Part shown: piece after piece, positions 14,820 to 27,600 of the stretch
Layout: the number at the start of each line of letters is the position of its first letter
How positions within the stretch are numbered: the first letter of the stretch is position 1
From: Tubulanus polymorphus
Taxonomy: Eukaryota > Nemertea > Palaeonemertea > Tubulaniformes > Tubulanidae
Direction: 5' to 3'
Assembly (NCBI RefSeq): GCF_964204645.1
Contig: NC_134034.1
Location: 13,893,962 to 13,957,961 of the forward strand
DNA: 64,000 bases
Program-made: the position numbers and the translations under genes
Notes under the pieces: generated by a model
What the model was told of the DNA's origin: nothing
Seen by the model: the letters and a program-made list of their open reading frames with translations, nothing else
Databases searched by the model: none

Positions 14820-15362
14820 TGTTGGCCTGCTAATTAAACGTAGAAACCCTATTGTTGGCCTGTTTAATAAACGTAGAAACCCTATTGTTGGCCTGTTTAA
14901 TAAACTCAGAAATCCTAGCGTTGGCCTGGTGAATAAACTCAGAAACCCTAGCGTTGGCCTGGGTGAATAAACGCAGAAACCCTAGTGTTGGCCTGGGTGA
15001 ATAAACGCAGAAACCCTAGTGTTGGCCTGGGTGAATAAACGCAGAAACCCTAGTGTTGGCCTGTGAATAAACGCAGTAACCCTAGTGTTGGCCTGTTTAA
15101 TAAACGCAGGAACCCTAGTGTTGGCCTGGTGAATAAACGCAGTAACCCTAGTGTTGGCCTGTTTAATAAACTCAGAAACCCTAGCGTTGGCCTGGGTGAA
15201 TAAACGCAGAAACCCTAGTGTTGGCCTGGTGAATAAACGCAGTAACCCTAGTGTTGGCCTGTTTAATAAACGCAGAAACCCTAGCGTTGGCCCCTTAATA
15301 AACGCCGAAACCCTAGCGTTGGCCTGTTTAATAAACACAGAAACCCTAGTGTTGGCCTGACG
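14820..15362. repeat. 33-bp mini-satellite, locus 1 (CAPN7-PDIA4 intergenic)
   Basis: About 16 copies contain GTTGGCCTGTTTAATAAACG followed by CAGAAACCCTAGT. Some copies carry GGTGAATAAACG in place of TTTAATAAACG. The same unit in the same orientation occurs at 39936-40012 and 51612-52548. The array lies about 300 bp upstream of the PDIA4 start and some 740 bp from the CAPN7 start. It is open on both strands because 33 is a multiple of three. Confidence 0.92.
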
Positions 15363-15666
15363 TACAGGGAAATAGTTCTCTCGTGCAGACGCTTTCAGCG
15401 AACATGGCAAGCGCTTATTGGTCGAATCGAGAGTTATTCGAATCGATACGCTTGATTTAAACCCTAACCGGCGATAATTCTTATATCTTCCCAGGGAATA
15501 GAATCTCTGAGTTAAGAAACGTTTTGTTAGTTTCGAATAAGTATTTCTTACAGAATTCAAGCGAAGGAAATTGAGATCTATTTGCAGCGCGGACATCGAT
15601 TGAAATTTCACTGTCGGCGTTACTTTCATTTCCGGGTTCACAGAAAGTGGCGAAAAACTTCTCATA

Positions 15667-18600
15667 ATGACGGTTTCCACTAGATTTTGGCTGTGTTTCG
15701 GCTGTTTAATGGTGATAGGATGGATAGCGGCTGTAAACGGCCAGGCACAAGGTAAAAATAGTGGCTCAGTAATTATTTGTTCCACGGAGACGCTGAAAAA
15801 AGCTTTTTTGTTCCAATAAAAAAATTGAATTTGTTTTCCTCTTTTTGGTGATTTCGTTAGGCCTACGCACCATCAACCATGTACCCCAGAATCTTTTAGG
15901 GTTTTTGGTGAATTTTCGACTAATAATGAAATCAATTAAAATGATTGGAGCCTTGAAGTTGACATTAAGGTCTGACATCTTCTTGTGCGCCTTCAAACAG
16001 AAAGACTTCCATGTCCAAAAATGTTTTTGTCTGAAGAATTCCAGGGCCTGCCTCTATCTAGCAGTAAGCATATTTTGTTACCACCATCGATCGCAAATTT
16101 GTAGTTCATAACATATTCTATTATTGTGGTTATTCAACGAACCCATCAGCCTAGATTGTTTCCTTGAAAAAAATTTAAAATGCCTACTCGACAAACTTTG
16201 ATTTTATTGTTATGTTTAGTACCTATGGTAGAACCGATCAGAATCAATGTAAATGACCCTGAATTCAATGGTAAGTTGATTGTTTGAAGTTAAAATCCCG
16301 AGTTGAAACAATTTCCAGACGCTTTATTTCATTTTTAAGTATTCTAAATGTTTAGTGTAGAACTAGTCAATCTTCCCTCTCTTTCGCATATCGGTAGGGT
16401 TAATTAAACCGAGTGGATTTTCAAACTTCTGATTTAAATAAGCGTATTATGTAAATTGGTAACCAGGAAATAAATATGACCTTGCGCTGTTACAGTCTAG
16501 TCACAGTTAGAGATCAGTAATGCTTGAACCGTGCTTCCGAGTGGAAACACTAGATTTATAAACTCCTTACCTCCATTGTTTCATCGCATGTTGCCGGGAA
16601 ATTCGGTTTTGCTTTATTTATTTCTATAATATCATTTTATCGGTAAATAGTTTTGTGATTTAACGAAGCCACATTTTGATTGAAATATTGATTTTGTTGA
16701 AATGCAGAAGAGAAAATAAGAAAAGTTCTGGAAAAAAGGATGCACGAATACAAAGGAGACGGACCTGCTGTTTTCATGGCCACAAATAATCCAGGTTCAA
16801 AACATTATTCATGTAGATCATACTCTCATAGTTGTGGCATTTTAGGGTGTTTTAGTTAGTTATTATCTGTAGGCCTAGGGTATGATTTGATACGTCGGAA
16901 AGTGGGAATATTTCTCAGTAGTATATTTTATGTATTCAATTAGAAGTAAGTAAATATTTAATTCATGTAGAACTTAAATGCTTTATGATGGTTACATCTG
17001 AAGTTGAGTCGAATGTCAAAATATCCGATTCATTTGAAATAGAATTAAACTGACTCAGTTTAGGTAGAATTCTATTTAGTAGTAATTTCTAATCGAGGTG
17101 AGTTTACATGTTTTATTAACAGGTGGCGCTCAAAACTCAGGTGCTTAAAATCAATTTTTTTAATCCTTTTCCCGATCCTTTCACTGCTGATGATTGTGAT
17201 TGTATATTAATGTTTGGCAGGTGCTGCCATCTATAGAGATTTTAGATAGTTAAGGGAGTAAAAGATGAGTGAATTTACAACTGATAGCTAGGTTGACGCG
17301 AAGTTGACGCGGTAAAAGGGTTTTCAATACGTTTCTATCAAAAATAACGTAGTAACGTAGAAATTTTTGTAGCTGTTCATTTATCGATTATTTTTGATTT
17401 TTTGTGCGTTAGCGCAAAAAGTAGCGATGGATTTAAGCGATATGATCATGAAAGATGCTCGCTTGAAACCGACCGACACTCAACGAGCCGATGACAAACA
17501 ACACAAAAACCAACGAGGTGACGATTTTTTAAATCGCGTAAAAAATCCTGCTTCAACCAAATGCTGCCTCTTCTGCCAAACGCTCTAAGGACCAGCCGAG
17601 AAGTTTTTTATTGGTATAAGGCTTTTTTCAGAAATAATTCTAAGATTCTCTTTTTCACGTTCTGCATTGTTGGTTGTTTTTTTTTTCAAATTTGCATTTT
17701 CAATCCTATTGGCTTATCAATGGAAAATGTGGTTTTAATGGTCAAATGGTCAACTGCTTCTTATTTTTGCTAATGAACACCATGAATTCCTAAAGAATAT
17801 CTTTTATGATACTTTTTGCTATACGTGATATAATTTGCCGGAGCATAGATGGAATAATTTCATCATTCGTTAAAGAATCACGAAGGAAAAATGTTGAACT
17901 TACAAGAAATTCTTTGAAAATAGTCTGAGAAGGTATTTTATTCTTATTTAGAAAAAAATTGACGTATTAGAGCAAAATAAAAAGAACTCAGAAAAGATAA
18001 GAATCACTAAAACATTTCATAAAAGACCTTCAAAAATGTCTTTGTTTTGACGAGGTTCCAGTCTTCAATTAACTACTAGAACTATGTAAATTCAGTCCGT
18101 GGATGTTAGTTATAAAACCACGTCATCATTTTTGATATAAGTTACAGGTGATATCAATTGACTCGAATATATTCATCGATTCTTGTCAATAATTATAATA
18201 TGATTGTATCGTAAACCGCAGACTGAGAGTTTATAGATCATCGCTAGAGTAAAATATGAATGCCAACATCTGGGACTCGTGTGTCGTTGGTTAAAGCTGG
18301 CATCAACTGATTGGTTGATCGAAGTCAACTTCAATGGATTGTTAACGAGAGACTCCTTTACGCACACAATGTACACCTGGATATCAAAGATTGTAAATGG
18401 CTTGTATAGAATCTATTTTCTAAAAGCCATTAAGTACATATTTATGAATTGTAGATGTGCTCATCTACTGACAGTGTAATCATTTAAGCCGATTGACATA
18501 AGCTGCAGTTCCAACAGTTTGTGCTAAATCAGAGTTAGAAAAGGCACATTCGATGTGAGGTCGATTTAATCCTACTATGAAAAATCACTTAGATTGATTT

Positions 18601-21600
18601 CATTAATTCTCCCTAGGCAGAATTTGAGACTAATCGCAGAAAAATGTGTTTTTCTTTTCTGTGGCAGAGGAAGCAAAGGAAGATGACGTAAACTATGACC
18701 ATGAACCAGCTGAGGTGTTAGAGGAAGATGATGTCATCGTTCTGACAAAAGATAATTTCGACGAAGTTGTCGCCAAAAACAAAATACTTCTCGTTGAATT
18801 TTATGCTCCGTGGTAGGTATTTTATTCCCTCAATTTTCCCCCCTGTAACAATTCGGTCGGATGAAGATGGTGTTAATAGAAAGCTCCTTACCGCGCAGAT
18901 TAACCAGATCCAGGGTGAGATCGTGGTTGTCTGATAGGTCTTTATTTTTGTTTCTAGGTGTGGTCACTGTAAGTCTTTGAAGCCGGAATACGCGAAAGCC
19001 GCTGAAGAATTGAAGAAAAATGATCCACCCGTTCGTCTAGGAATGGTTGATGCTACGGTTCACTCTGAACTGGCATCGAAGTAAGTATAGATCATTCAAA
19101 TCTTTCTTCAAACGAGATTTGTTTTTTTTTTTTTAGATATTCGCGAAGAAATCTCGACTCTTCTCGCTCAATATACTTTGGGAACATCCGAGTTTGAATT
19201 CATTCGACTTCGGACTTTATCCTTTCCCTGAAATTTGTTCGGGATCAACGAATATGTTCAAACCTAAACTTTATGATTTGTAAACAGGTTCGAGGTCAGT
19301 GGTTACCCGACATTGAAATTATACAAGGACGGCAAATGGTTGGATTACGACGGACCTCGAGATAAAGATGGCATCGTAAAATACATGAAAGAACGCGCCG
19401 ATCCGAACTGGAAACCTCCTCCTGATGCAGTCGTTGAATTGACTAAAGAAACATTTAAAGATTTCATCAATAACAACGAACTATCGTTAGTGGAATTCTA
19501 TGCTCCTTGGTGAGTAGCACTGTCATCAGTTCAATTCACTTCAACACATCATATAATAGTCATGTTTTCACTCTTGTATCAATAAGGGTTAGGGTTAGGG
19601 TTAGAATTATGGTCAGCTCTGAGAATATCCGAATTAAGACATCCGGTGACTTTGGATGTCATCGCGGAAACTTTGTTTCGTTCGGCTTCAGTCTATGAAA
19701 TATTCAATAGGAGACTAGAATATCTGAAATCCCTTTCTTAAATGGGGCTAAGGGTCTATTTAGTTTCAGTGTCGATGTAGGATGTTTTTGTGATTCATGA
19801 TATTTAGTTTCTGGTTATTCTAGGTGCGGTCATTGTAAACGACTCGCTCCTGTTTATGAAAAAGCTGCACAGAAACTGAAAACGAACGACCCTCCGATTC
19901 CGCTGGCTAAACTGGACGCGTCGAGCGAGTCCGAGATAGGTAGCGAATACGGAGTTTCCGGTTACCCGACGTTAAAAGTATTCCGAAAGGGTAAACCTTT
20001 CGATTATAAAGGAGAGCGCGATGAATACGGTAAGTTAAATACCGGTAATCTGCTGCCTGCACATTCAATTGTTTGTACAATCTGTGTAACTGGATCCAGA
20101 TAACTCCAGGGGCCGGTTGCATAGTCATGGCTTAGACTTAAGACCAGTCTAAGACCAACTAAGTTCTATAGGCAATCTAACAACATAAGACCAGTCTCAA
20201 GATTTAAGACCACTCTTGGACTTAAGTCACGACTGTGCAACTGGCCCCGGGTCTTATCTGACTCCCTCTCCACTGAATGTCCTCTGAACACTTTGCCCAC
20301 CTCTGTTCTCTTCACCGTTACCGATGGAAAATTCACGATATTGTTTGTAATTTCAGGTATTTACGACTACATGAAGAAACAGGTTGGAGACGCCTCATTG
20401 GAGGTGACTAGCGTGAAAGAGATCAAATCTAAATCACCGGAAGACGACATTTTGGTCATTGGATTCTTCGAGGAAAAATCATCAACTTTATACGAAATCT
20501 TTCAAAATGCAGGTACATACAGTGTCCACACTGCCTCTATAACTCTTCAAGTTCCGATGTACAGTATAATTTTGTTAAATATCAATCAAATGCTATATTT
20601 TCAGTCAGTTTTTCCAGTATCGGGTATTTAGAAATTGTTTTTAAATTTTCAGCCAATACTTTGAGGGATGACGTTATTTGTTTGCACACATTCTCCGCAG
20701 CAGTAAGGGCTACGTTTAATGTTAAACCGGGTTCAATCGCTGTCATTCCGGCAAATAGATTCCATACTAAACATGAAAAAACTCAATACGTTTTAAATAA
20801 GGTAATCTTACTACAGCTCCGCATTAGTTACGAGTTCAAAACTTGACTTTTCACCTGGAGACATTAAGGTTACGTTGATAATGGATATATATAGAGTATT
20901 TCTACAAGTAAATTCCGATGTTCCAGGCAAGAAACAACAAGAGGGGGGTCGTGGGGTGTGGGGCTGTAATGTGTGGTAGGGAGAGGGTTTTATCATTTTT
21001 TGCGTACGTACTAATGGAATTATTCCTACGCGAGCCACAGTTAGACTTTTAGCCTTAGAATATAAAATAAATTGAGCAGTAAAGATCGACTAACTAAACC
21101 TCACTGGTTGATCCTCACTTACCACTGTAGACCGTTTCTGTTTCAGGCTGATGTCACGATGGACGATATCGTGAAATTTATCCGTGATCATCAGACTCCG
21201 CTCATCGGTCAACTAACCGATCAGAATATGGAGAAACGCTACATGTCTCGACCGCTGTGCCTCTTGTTTTACACGGTTGATTTCAGTTTCTCTCATAGAG
21301 ATGGTAAGTGTTAGTATGGGTTACTTCATAGACATCATCAATGGGTTGAGATCGCTAGAAAGTTTGAATATCGAAAGGCTGGCGGTCTCGTAGGCAAACC
21401 GGTACAGCGTAGATATAACGTCTCGTATTGACGCGTCTGGTTTAAAGCTGAATTCAATCGCATTCTATTCTCAATTTAAAGACAATCAAGAGAATTTTAG
21501 ACACTCGAGTCAGTCGCGTGCGAATATTTGCCACTTTCAGTTCTCTTACGTAGCTTAATACTTGAAAATGGAAGTTAATTTCATAAGGTGTTTAGGATCT

Positions 21601-22743
21601 CTGGCTATCTGCTATACCGGGGTATATAATTCTTTAATAAAATAACTCTTCTTTTTCCAGCCACTCAAATGTGGAGAAAAAAGTTTGCCGACATCGCCAA
21701 GGATTACCCGAAAATCACCTTCGCCATTGCCGATGAAGATGGCCAGTCAAAATTGTTCAAAGATCTCAAACTGGACGAGAGTGGCGAGGAGTTAAACGTC
21801 GGCTGTTTGGGGAATAAGGATAAGAAATTCCCGATGGAACCGATGGAAGAATACGACTCTGATCATATACGAGAATTCCTTACTGACTTTCAGAAAGGTA
21901 TTGTTTTAGTTAAAGTAAAAAAAGTTGAGGTTGATGCCGCAATTAAAATTTAGACTGGTGGAATTTTAGAAGACCATGTTCCTAAGTCAAGGATATGTTC
22001 TAAGTTGTATAACTGGAGACATTTATACCTGATAGTGGTCAAAATTTTTGCCATGGCTTATAGAGTTTTGATTCATCGGTGGACATGGATCTAAAATAGT
22101 AGCTATCTTTTCAAAATGGGGTCTCATAGCATGTCATAATTTAAATGGACTGAGGCAGCCATCTTTTCTGGAAGGGTCTTTAGATCGACATAATTCTGTC
22201 ATCAGGGGATTCTGGGCGGATCTGTTAAGCTATATTTCAAAGTCATCTCCATCCTTTTAATCGTTTGAGTGAATGATTTTCATTCAAAATTTTGGGGAAA
22301 AAATTCAAATTTTTGTGTTTTTTTTTATAGGAAAATTAAAAGCGATTGTGAAATCGCAGCCGATTCCGAAGAAGCAGACGGGTCCGGTCGTTACGATCGT
22401 CGGTAAATCTTTCAATAAGATCGTCCTCGATCAATCGAAGGACGTACTGGTCGAGTTCTACGCTCCGTGGTGCGGACATTGTAAGAGTTTCGAACCGACA
22501 TATAAAAAACTCGCGAAAAAGCTATCCGGCTCCGAGCCAAATCTCGTGCTCGCGAAAATAGACGGCACCGCAAACGACGCGCCGTCCGAATTTGAGGTCA
22601 CCGGATTCCCGACGATTTATTTCGTGCCGGCCGCTGAAACAAAACCGGTGAAATACGAGGGAAACCGCGACTCGGACGATCTCGTAGAATTCATGAAAAA
22701 ACACGCGACTGCTTCGTTTAAGAAGTCAAAAGATGAATTGTAG
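15667..22743 (+). CDS. PDIA4: protein disulfide isomerase A4 (ERp72-like)
   Basis: PDIA4 is an ER-lumen oxidoreductase that forms and reshuffles disulfides in secretory proteins. Exons are 15667-15751, 18668-18812, 18958-19080, 19288-19509, 19824-20029, 20357-20512, 20653-20801, 21147-21303, 21661-21897 and 22331-22743. They total 1893 bp, or 630 residues (human 645). A hydrophobic signal peptide ([17 protein letters not shown]) is followed by an acidic stretch. Three thioredoxin domains carry APWCGHC at residues 78-81, 193-196 and 541-544. Between the second and third lie two redox-inactive thioredoxin-like folds ([30 protein letters not shown]). The C-terminus KKSKDEL is an ER-retention signal. 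The first two active sites are each interrupted at the same place, inside the Trp codon of APW|CGHC; the third is not. Intron 1 hosts another gene (16180-17588). Identity is secure. Confidence 0.97.
16180..17588 (+). CDS. novel 117-residue putative secreted protein nested in PDIA4 intron 1
   Basis: Three exons (16180-16270, 16708-16794, 17413-17588) join with consistent phase-1 junctions at GT-AG borders and end at TAA. They total 354 bp. The product starts with a classic signal peptide ([19 protein letters not shown]). A charged, Lys/Arg/Asp-rich body follows, including [19 protein letters not shown], a KR pair that could be a prohormone cleavage site, and [15 protein letters not shown]. The tail [14 protein letters not shown] has three closely spaced cysteines. 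The gene lies entirely inside the first intron of PDIA4 on the same strand, so it needs its own promoter or alternative splicing. A bioactive peptide precursor or small secreted ligand is possible. I do not recognise the family, and no function should be assumed. Transcription is unproven, but three compatible exons with a signal peptide make chance unlikely. Confidence 0.6.
17589..18667. other. AT-rich PDIA4 intron, nothing recognised
   Basis: This is the remainder of PDIA4 intron 1 after the nested gene. It is AT-rich, without tandem structure, convincing coding frame or known repeat. The nested gene's 3' UTR must start here. Confidence 0.5.
20109..20249. mobile_element. short palindromic MITE-like element, copy 2 (PDIA4 intron)
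   Basis: The left end GGGGCCGGTTGCATAGTCAT and the right end GTCACGACTGTGCAACTGGC (then CCC) are inverted repeats of about 30 bp with a few mismatches. Internal AAGACCAGTCTAAGACC and its partners add further symmetry. The element is related to the copy at 8224-8369 in reverse orientation. At about 141 bp with no coding capacity, it fits a MITE. Confidence 0.8.
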
Positions 22744-23935
22744 ACATTCTTCACGTTTTTATAGATCGAGGAATTCAGTAAACCTCACTCAATCTATGCA
22801 CCCCGTGTATGAATGAACTATTCCGTTAAATCAAGATTTCTTATGGATTTTATATTGGTCGCAACAATCCGGATTAAGTGAGGTCTATTGCAGAAACTTG
22901 CAAAGAATCTTACAAAAGATGGGTTTAATGATTTGCTAGATACGTCTTTAAAAGGCAGCTTAGCCTGGAGTTGATTTCAAAGGATAAATCCACTGTTTAT
23001 TCAGTTTGATATAAGCGGTTAATCCCTTCATTAAACCTAGCCCAGTCTCATGACTAAAGTAAAGCTTAAAACAGGCATAACTTTGTATTAGGCGATCTAA
23101 TTCTTTTTTCGTTTATATCTAGTTATCTAGCAAATCATTAAACTGATTTTTGAGCTTCATTTGAAACCAGGTCATAAACTAAGAAAATAATAATTCCATA
23201 TTTCAAAGAAATAATTGTTTTCTGTATCCGTACTTTAACATTCATGAATCATAATCATCTTGACAACAAACTGTGATTTTACATCTGCCGTTACAAACAA
23301 GAATGGAGCCGAATCCAATGTGACAATTTATTGATGATGATTATTGAAGAAGAATTTATGAAAGGTCACACGTATAATTGGGCAGAATGACGTTTGAGTT
23401 GAGGCTCCAAGCGTGGTCTATATAACTATATCATGATCACAGTGTTTTAGAACTGAGTGTAGGTATTTGGCCACTTTGGTAGCCACTTCATTTGGCCACT
23501 ATTTCTTTTGTTGTCACAAAAAACTGGGCAGGTTTCTCAGAAAAGATTAGTTAGAATTTAATCTTATCCAAGAAAACTAAAAGTACCAGTAATGTGTAAG
23601 AATTCATTCATCTTAGAATTCCTTCTCGCAAAATTGGGCATCCAGAACCAGAACTGCTTCAAAGACTTTGAAAGAAATGTACTTCTATTCTGTGCTACTA
23701 ATCATCTGTTTACGGTTCCGTACGGGACCGAGTGCTTAGACATCGAAAATTAACGGTTTTGGGTTTCCTTCTTTCCTAATCGAATCATATCAATGTTTCG
23801 GGGGTCTTTTATATAATATATAATATTTTTCAAAAGAAAATGATACATACTTGATGTGCGTATTTGTTTGTACGTAAGCTCTATGTAACTCTTTAAAAAG
23901 TCTGACTTGAAATAAAAATCTGTTTCTTTTTATTA
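22744..23935 (+). other. PDIA4 3' UTR
   Basis: No coding frame was seen. The stretch is AT-rich and probably a long 3' untranslated region ending shortly after the AATAAA at 23911-23916, which is followed by a T-rich stretch. Confidence 0.6.
23911..23916 (+). terminator. PDIA4 polyadenylation signal (AATAAA)
   Basis: A canonical hexamer lies downstream of the PDIA4 stop, followed within 15-30 bases by TTTCTTTTTATTATAG, a plausible U-rich downstream element. It is the best candidate end for the transcript. Confidence 0.6.
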
Positions 23936-24469
23936 TAGATTAAGACTTCAATCTTTTTCATTCGTGCTTCTGTCTGCTTGCCGGTAGTTTGGATATGTCC
24001 TGTGTGTCAAAATTCATTTCAACGAATTCATCATTTGTACCCAGTACTTAGGAATTACATTGTAAAAGGCGACAATTGATCATTCGCTAAAGGCAGGTAG
24101 ATGTAAACTGTTAAAATCAGAACATCTCTAGAAAGGAGTTAACTTTTGGAGACCAGTCAATCAGTGCTTTTTGTGGCCATCTCATTGATATTTTTTCTTT
24201 GAATTCAATACCTCGAAATTTCATTTACCATGTGTGTTCCAGTGGGACAGTTTGGGCAATTTTGACTCGACCTCTGTTTTTCCTAATTGAAATTAGATGA
24301 GGATAGCAGTGACCGTCCCCCTTCCATAATTAAAAGTCACACGAGGACCCCGGAAGTGATTTGACAAAATTTAGCTATTTGAAAAATGTATATCTCATAA
24401 GCAGATAAGGACGAAAAAACTAAATCAACCAAAACGCGCATAAATTAACGTTTCATTAGAGTAATCCAG

Positions 24470-24616
24470 TGATGTCTATAACGGCGTTTCAGTACGCCGC
24501 GTCGTACATCATCGTTGTCTATAACGGCGCTGTGTCCTCCGCGGCCGGTGTCTAATACTGAAATCGCATTTCGCGAATCAATTTGTGGTCGCCGATCTAT
24601 CATCGTTTTTATCGAA
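24470..24616 (+). promoter_or_regulatory. probable SH3BP5-family promoter / 5' UTR with direct repeat
   Basis: A locally GC- and CpG-rich stretch immediately precedes the start codon. The motif GTCTATAACGGCG occurs twice (about 24474 and 24517), a 43-bp spaced direct repeat. The assignment rests only on position and composition. Confidence 0.35.
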
Positions 24617-27600
24617 ATGGAAGAGGAAGAAAACGAGGAAACACTCGACCCAAGAGTGAAGGTTAGTGAATGTAAAATTCGTCAGTCTTTGAAAAGAGTT
24701 TTGACGCGTGGGGAATTTATTTGACGTCACAAAAAGGAAAAATTCGTAGTGACGTCGGACTACACAAGACTTTGACAAGATAGTCAGTAACCTGTCTGTG
24801 GTTTAGTTTCACAATCGGATATTTTCACAAACCACAGTCAGGAATGGGAAGGTCATTTTTGTATGAAATCTTCGTCAGCCAATTTGACTGACGAGTAATT
24901 TGCCTGGCATTTCATTGTCTCTTAAGATATCCGTCTAATTTTTGTTGTAATCGACGCACAACAGATTCGTAGTTTGTCTGATACCTATAACACCTCACCT
25001 GACGATCTTAATCCATGTGCAAATCGGCCGTAAAGTGAGAGTAAATTTCCGTAGAGTGAACAGCTGCCATTTTGAAAATTACTGGAGGTGCTGGCACCTG
25101 TGGACTGAGGCCAGGACAACAGCACAAACTAACAAAGCGAAACGACGAAATTGAAAAATATTAAGAAATCAACACTTATTCACATTTTTCTTTTACCAGA
25201 ATTTATTATTTAAATATTAATTAAGGAAAACACGAAGATTTGAAATATAGGTTGGAAAACCATCAAAAATAAAAATTGTCGTTTCGTCTTGGAAGTTTTA
25301 TATAAATCCTTGTAGGTCCCCTTGTCTTATCATGCCACATGTGCAATACAGAGAAATGGCGGCCAATGGCGAAATTTGTGGAGAAATTAATTAATTTCTC
25401 AAAATAATGTTGATTAATCACTCGAAACATGCATAAAATTGGATTATTTCGAAAGGTACCTGTGTAAGTTTGTGAAATAAGCCATTAATTGTGGACTGAA
25501 GTGGATAGAAAGTATATTTTTGAAGTGTTACTTTTTTCAACCGTGTTTTGGCCCTTGTCATCCCTAACGTTGGTATAAGCCCATCCGATTATAAAAGCTT
25601 ACCACCAACGATTAGGTAACTAACTATTGACAAGACTGACTAAAAAACTGAGTCAGTCACTGTCGACGACCAAGTCAGTATAACAGCAACTGAAGTCTGG
25701 TTTATTTACTGACTAGATGATAAGTTTTGAAGTGTTAATATTTCAGCTGCAATAGTTTGTTTTTAAACGACTTGTTATTCTACATTTCAGGACGAGTTGG
25801 AAGTTCTGAATCATGCTTCAATAGAAATCAATCATCTTGAATTAGAACTTGATGTGAGTTTTTAAATCATATTTGCTTATCGGTTGAAATTTGACCAGTC
25901 GAGGAACAATGGCTGAATCAATATAATTCTCCCATATTGAATCATCTAATTGTCGAATCGAATTTCTGGAAGGATCTTTCTTCACGAGATCAACTGGATA
26001 ATTTGATCATTAGATCGGCTCAACTCATTGCTAGATGTAGCGAATTTAAATGCTATTGTTACCAGGTGATCAGAAATGTCGAGATTTAAGGCCTATTGGA
26101 ACAGCCAAGTTTTCTGGAAGTTCAATAGATGATTCGATGATGTCATAGGGGGATTTAAAGAAACGTACATCTTTTTTCTCTGTTACAATTCATGATATAA
26201 GGTGTTTATGAATGATTTTGTAGGAGGCGCGCTCCGGCTTTCGGCAAGTTCTCACTGAGGCGACTCAGAAACTAAACAATCTCGCCAGCAAACTGGGTTC
26301 ATGTATCGATAAAGCTCGCCCTTATTACGAGGCTCGCATCAAAGCTAAAGAGGTAGGTTCATTCGCGGAGCAAATCCTTCTATCTGAATATTCTGAATGT
26401 TTACAGTCAATCTATGCATAAATGTATATACAGGGTTTTAATAATGGTCTCAAAAGACGCGGATAAAGTAAGTTCTACTGTACGCCTAGCACATATGAAT
26501 ATTGATTGGTTTTTAGGCTCAGAGTGAAACTCAGAAAGCAGCTCTTCGATTTGAACGGTCGTGTAGTATGCAAACTGCTGCTAAAGAGATGGTTAATTTA
26601 GCCGAACAAGGATTCCTTCGTAAAGGACAACCCTTCGATCCGGCCTGGCAGGAAATGTTAAACCACGCAACTATGAAGGTCAGTCAGTTGAATTTTACAC
26701 GGTAATCACACCCACTTGTTTCAACTGATTTATAGGTTTTCCTGAACACAAATATTATCAGACCAGCCTCTGAAAAGTACTGCTAGGTACTTGTAACTCT
26801 TGTAGGTCGTCATGGTAGCGTTTTCATTTAGTAAATAGAAATGAACACATCCTCCCCTATACTGTAGTAGCAAGCATTGTCAGTTCTCCTATTGTTACTG
26901 AAATCAGAAAAAAATACTATTTCTTACAATTCTATATTCAGGTAAATGAAGCAGAAATTGAGCGCATAGACAGCGAACTGGAACATCAGAGAACGGCGAC
27001 ACTTTTTAATAACGCTGAGCAGAATGTGAAACACTTACACAAAGAGTTAAAACGCTCCATTCAAAAATCAAGGTTCGTTCGTCGTGTTAGTTAGTAATAT
27101 AAAGTGGATCATTGCTTTGATTAGATCATCTTAACTCGCACTTTACTAAGCCTGGATTACTAGGATACTGGGGTTCAGAATATAGGCAAGGTCTTTCAAC
27201 TGGTCAAAATTAAAGTCACTTCACTTGGTTGTATGTATATGATAACACTATTCACCTTTCATTGTTAAACGTTTGTTCACTTCGTTAATTCATCATATTC
27301 AGATGCACATTAGAATAGCGACACTCAATAATTCACACTCACATTAATACACAAACAGTAAGGACTAGAAGTAACCAACTAACTCTCGTTATATGTCCGG
27401 TTTACTAGAGAACGCGATAGGATTGTGTGTATCTAACCCTAGTTTTCAAGGCATGTCCAATCATTAGCCGGGTGTGGATTAGATTCTATGTTTATCCAAG
27501 AAATGTATCGTGTTTCCTCATGACCTTGACGAGTATCGACCGCATTCTGAACTAATCAGATCTCAATCTGAACTAAGTTACTTCTAGGCTGTAGCCACCA

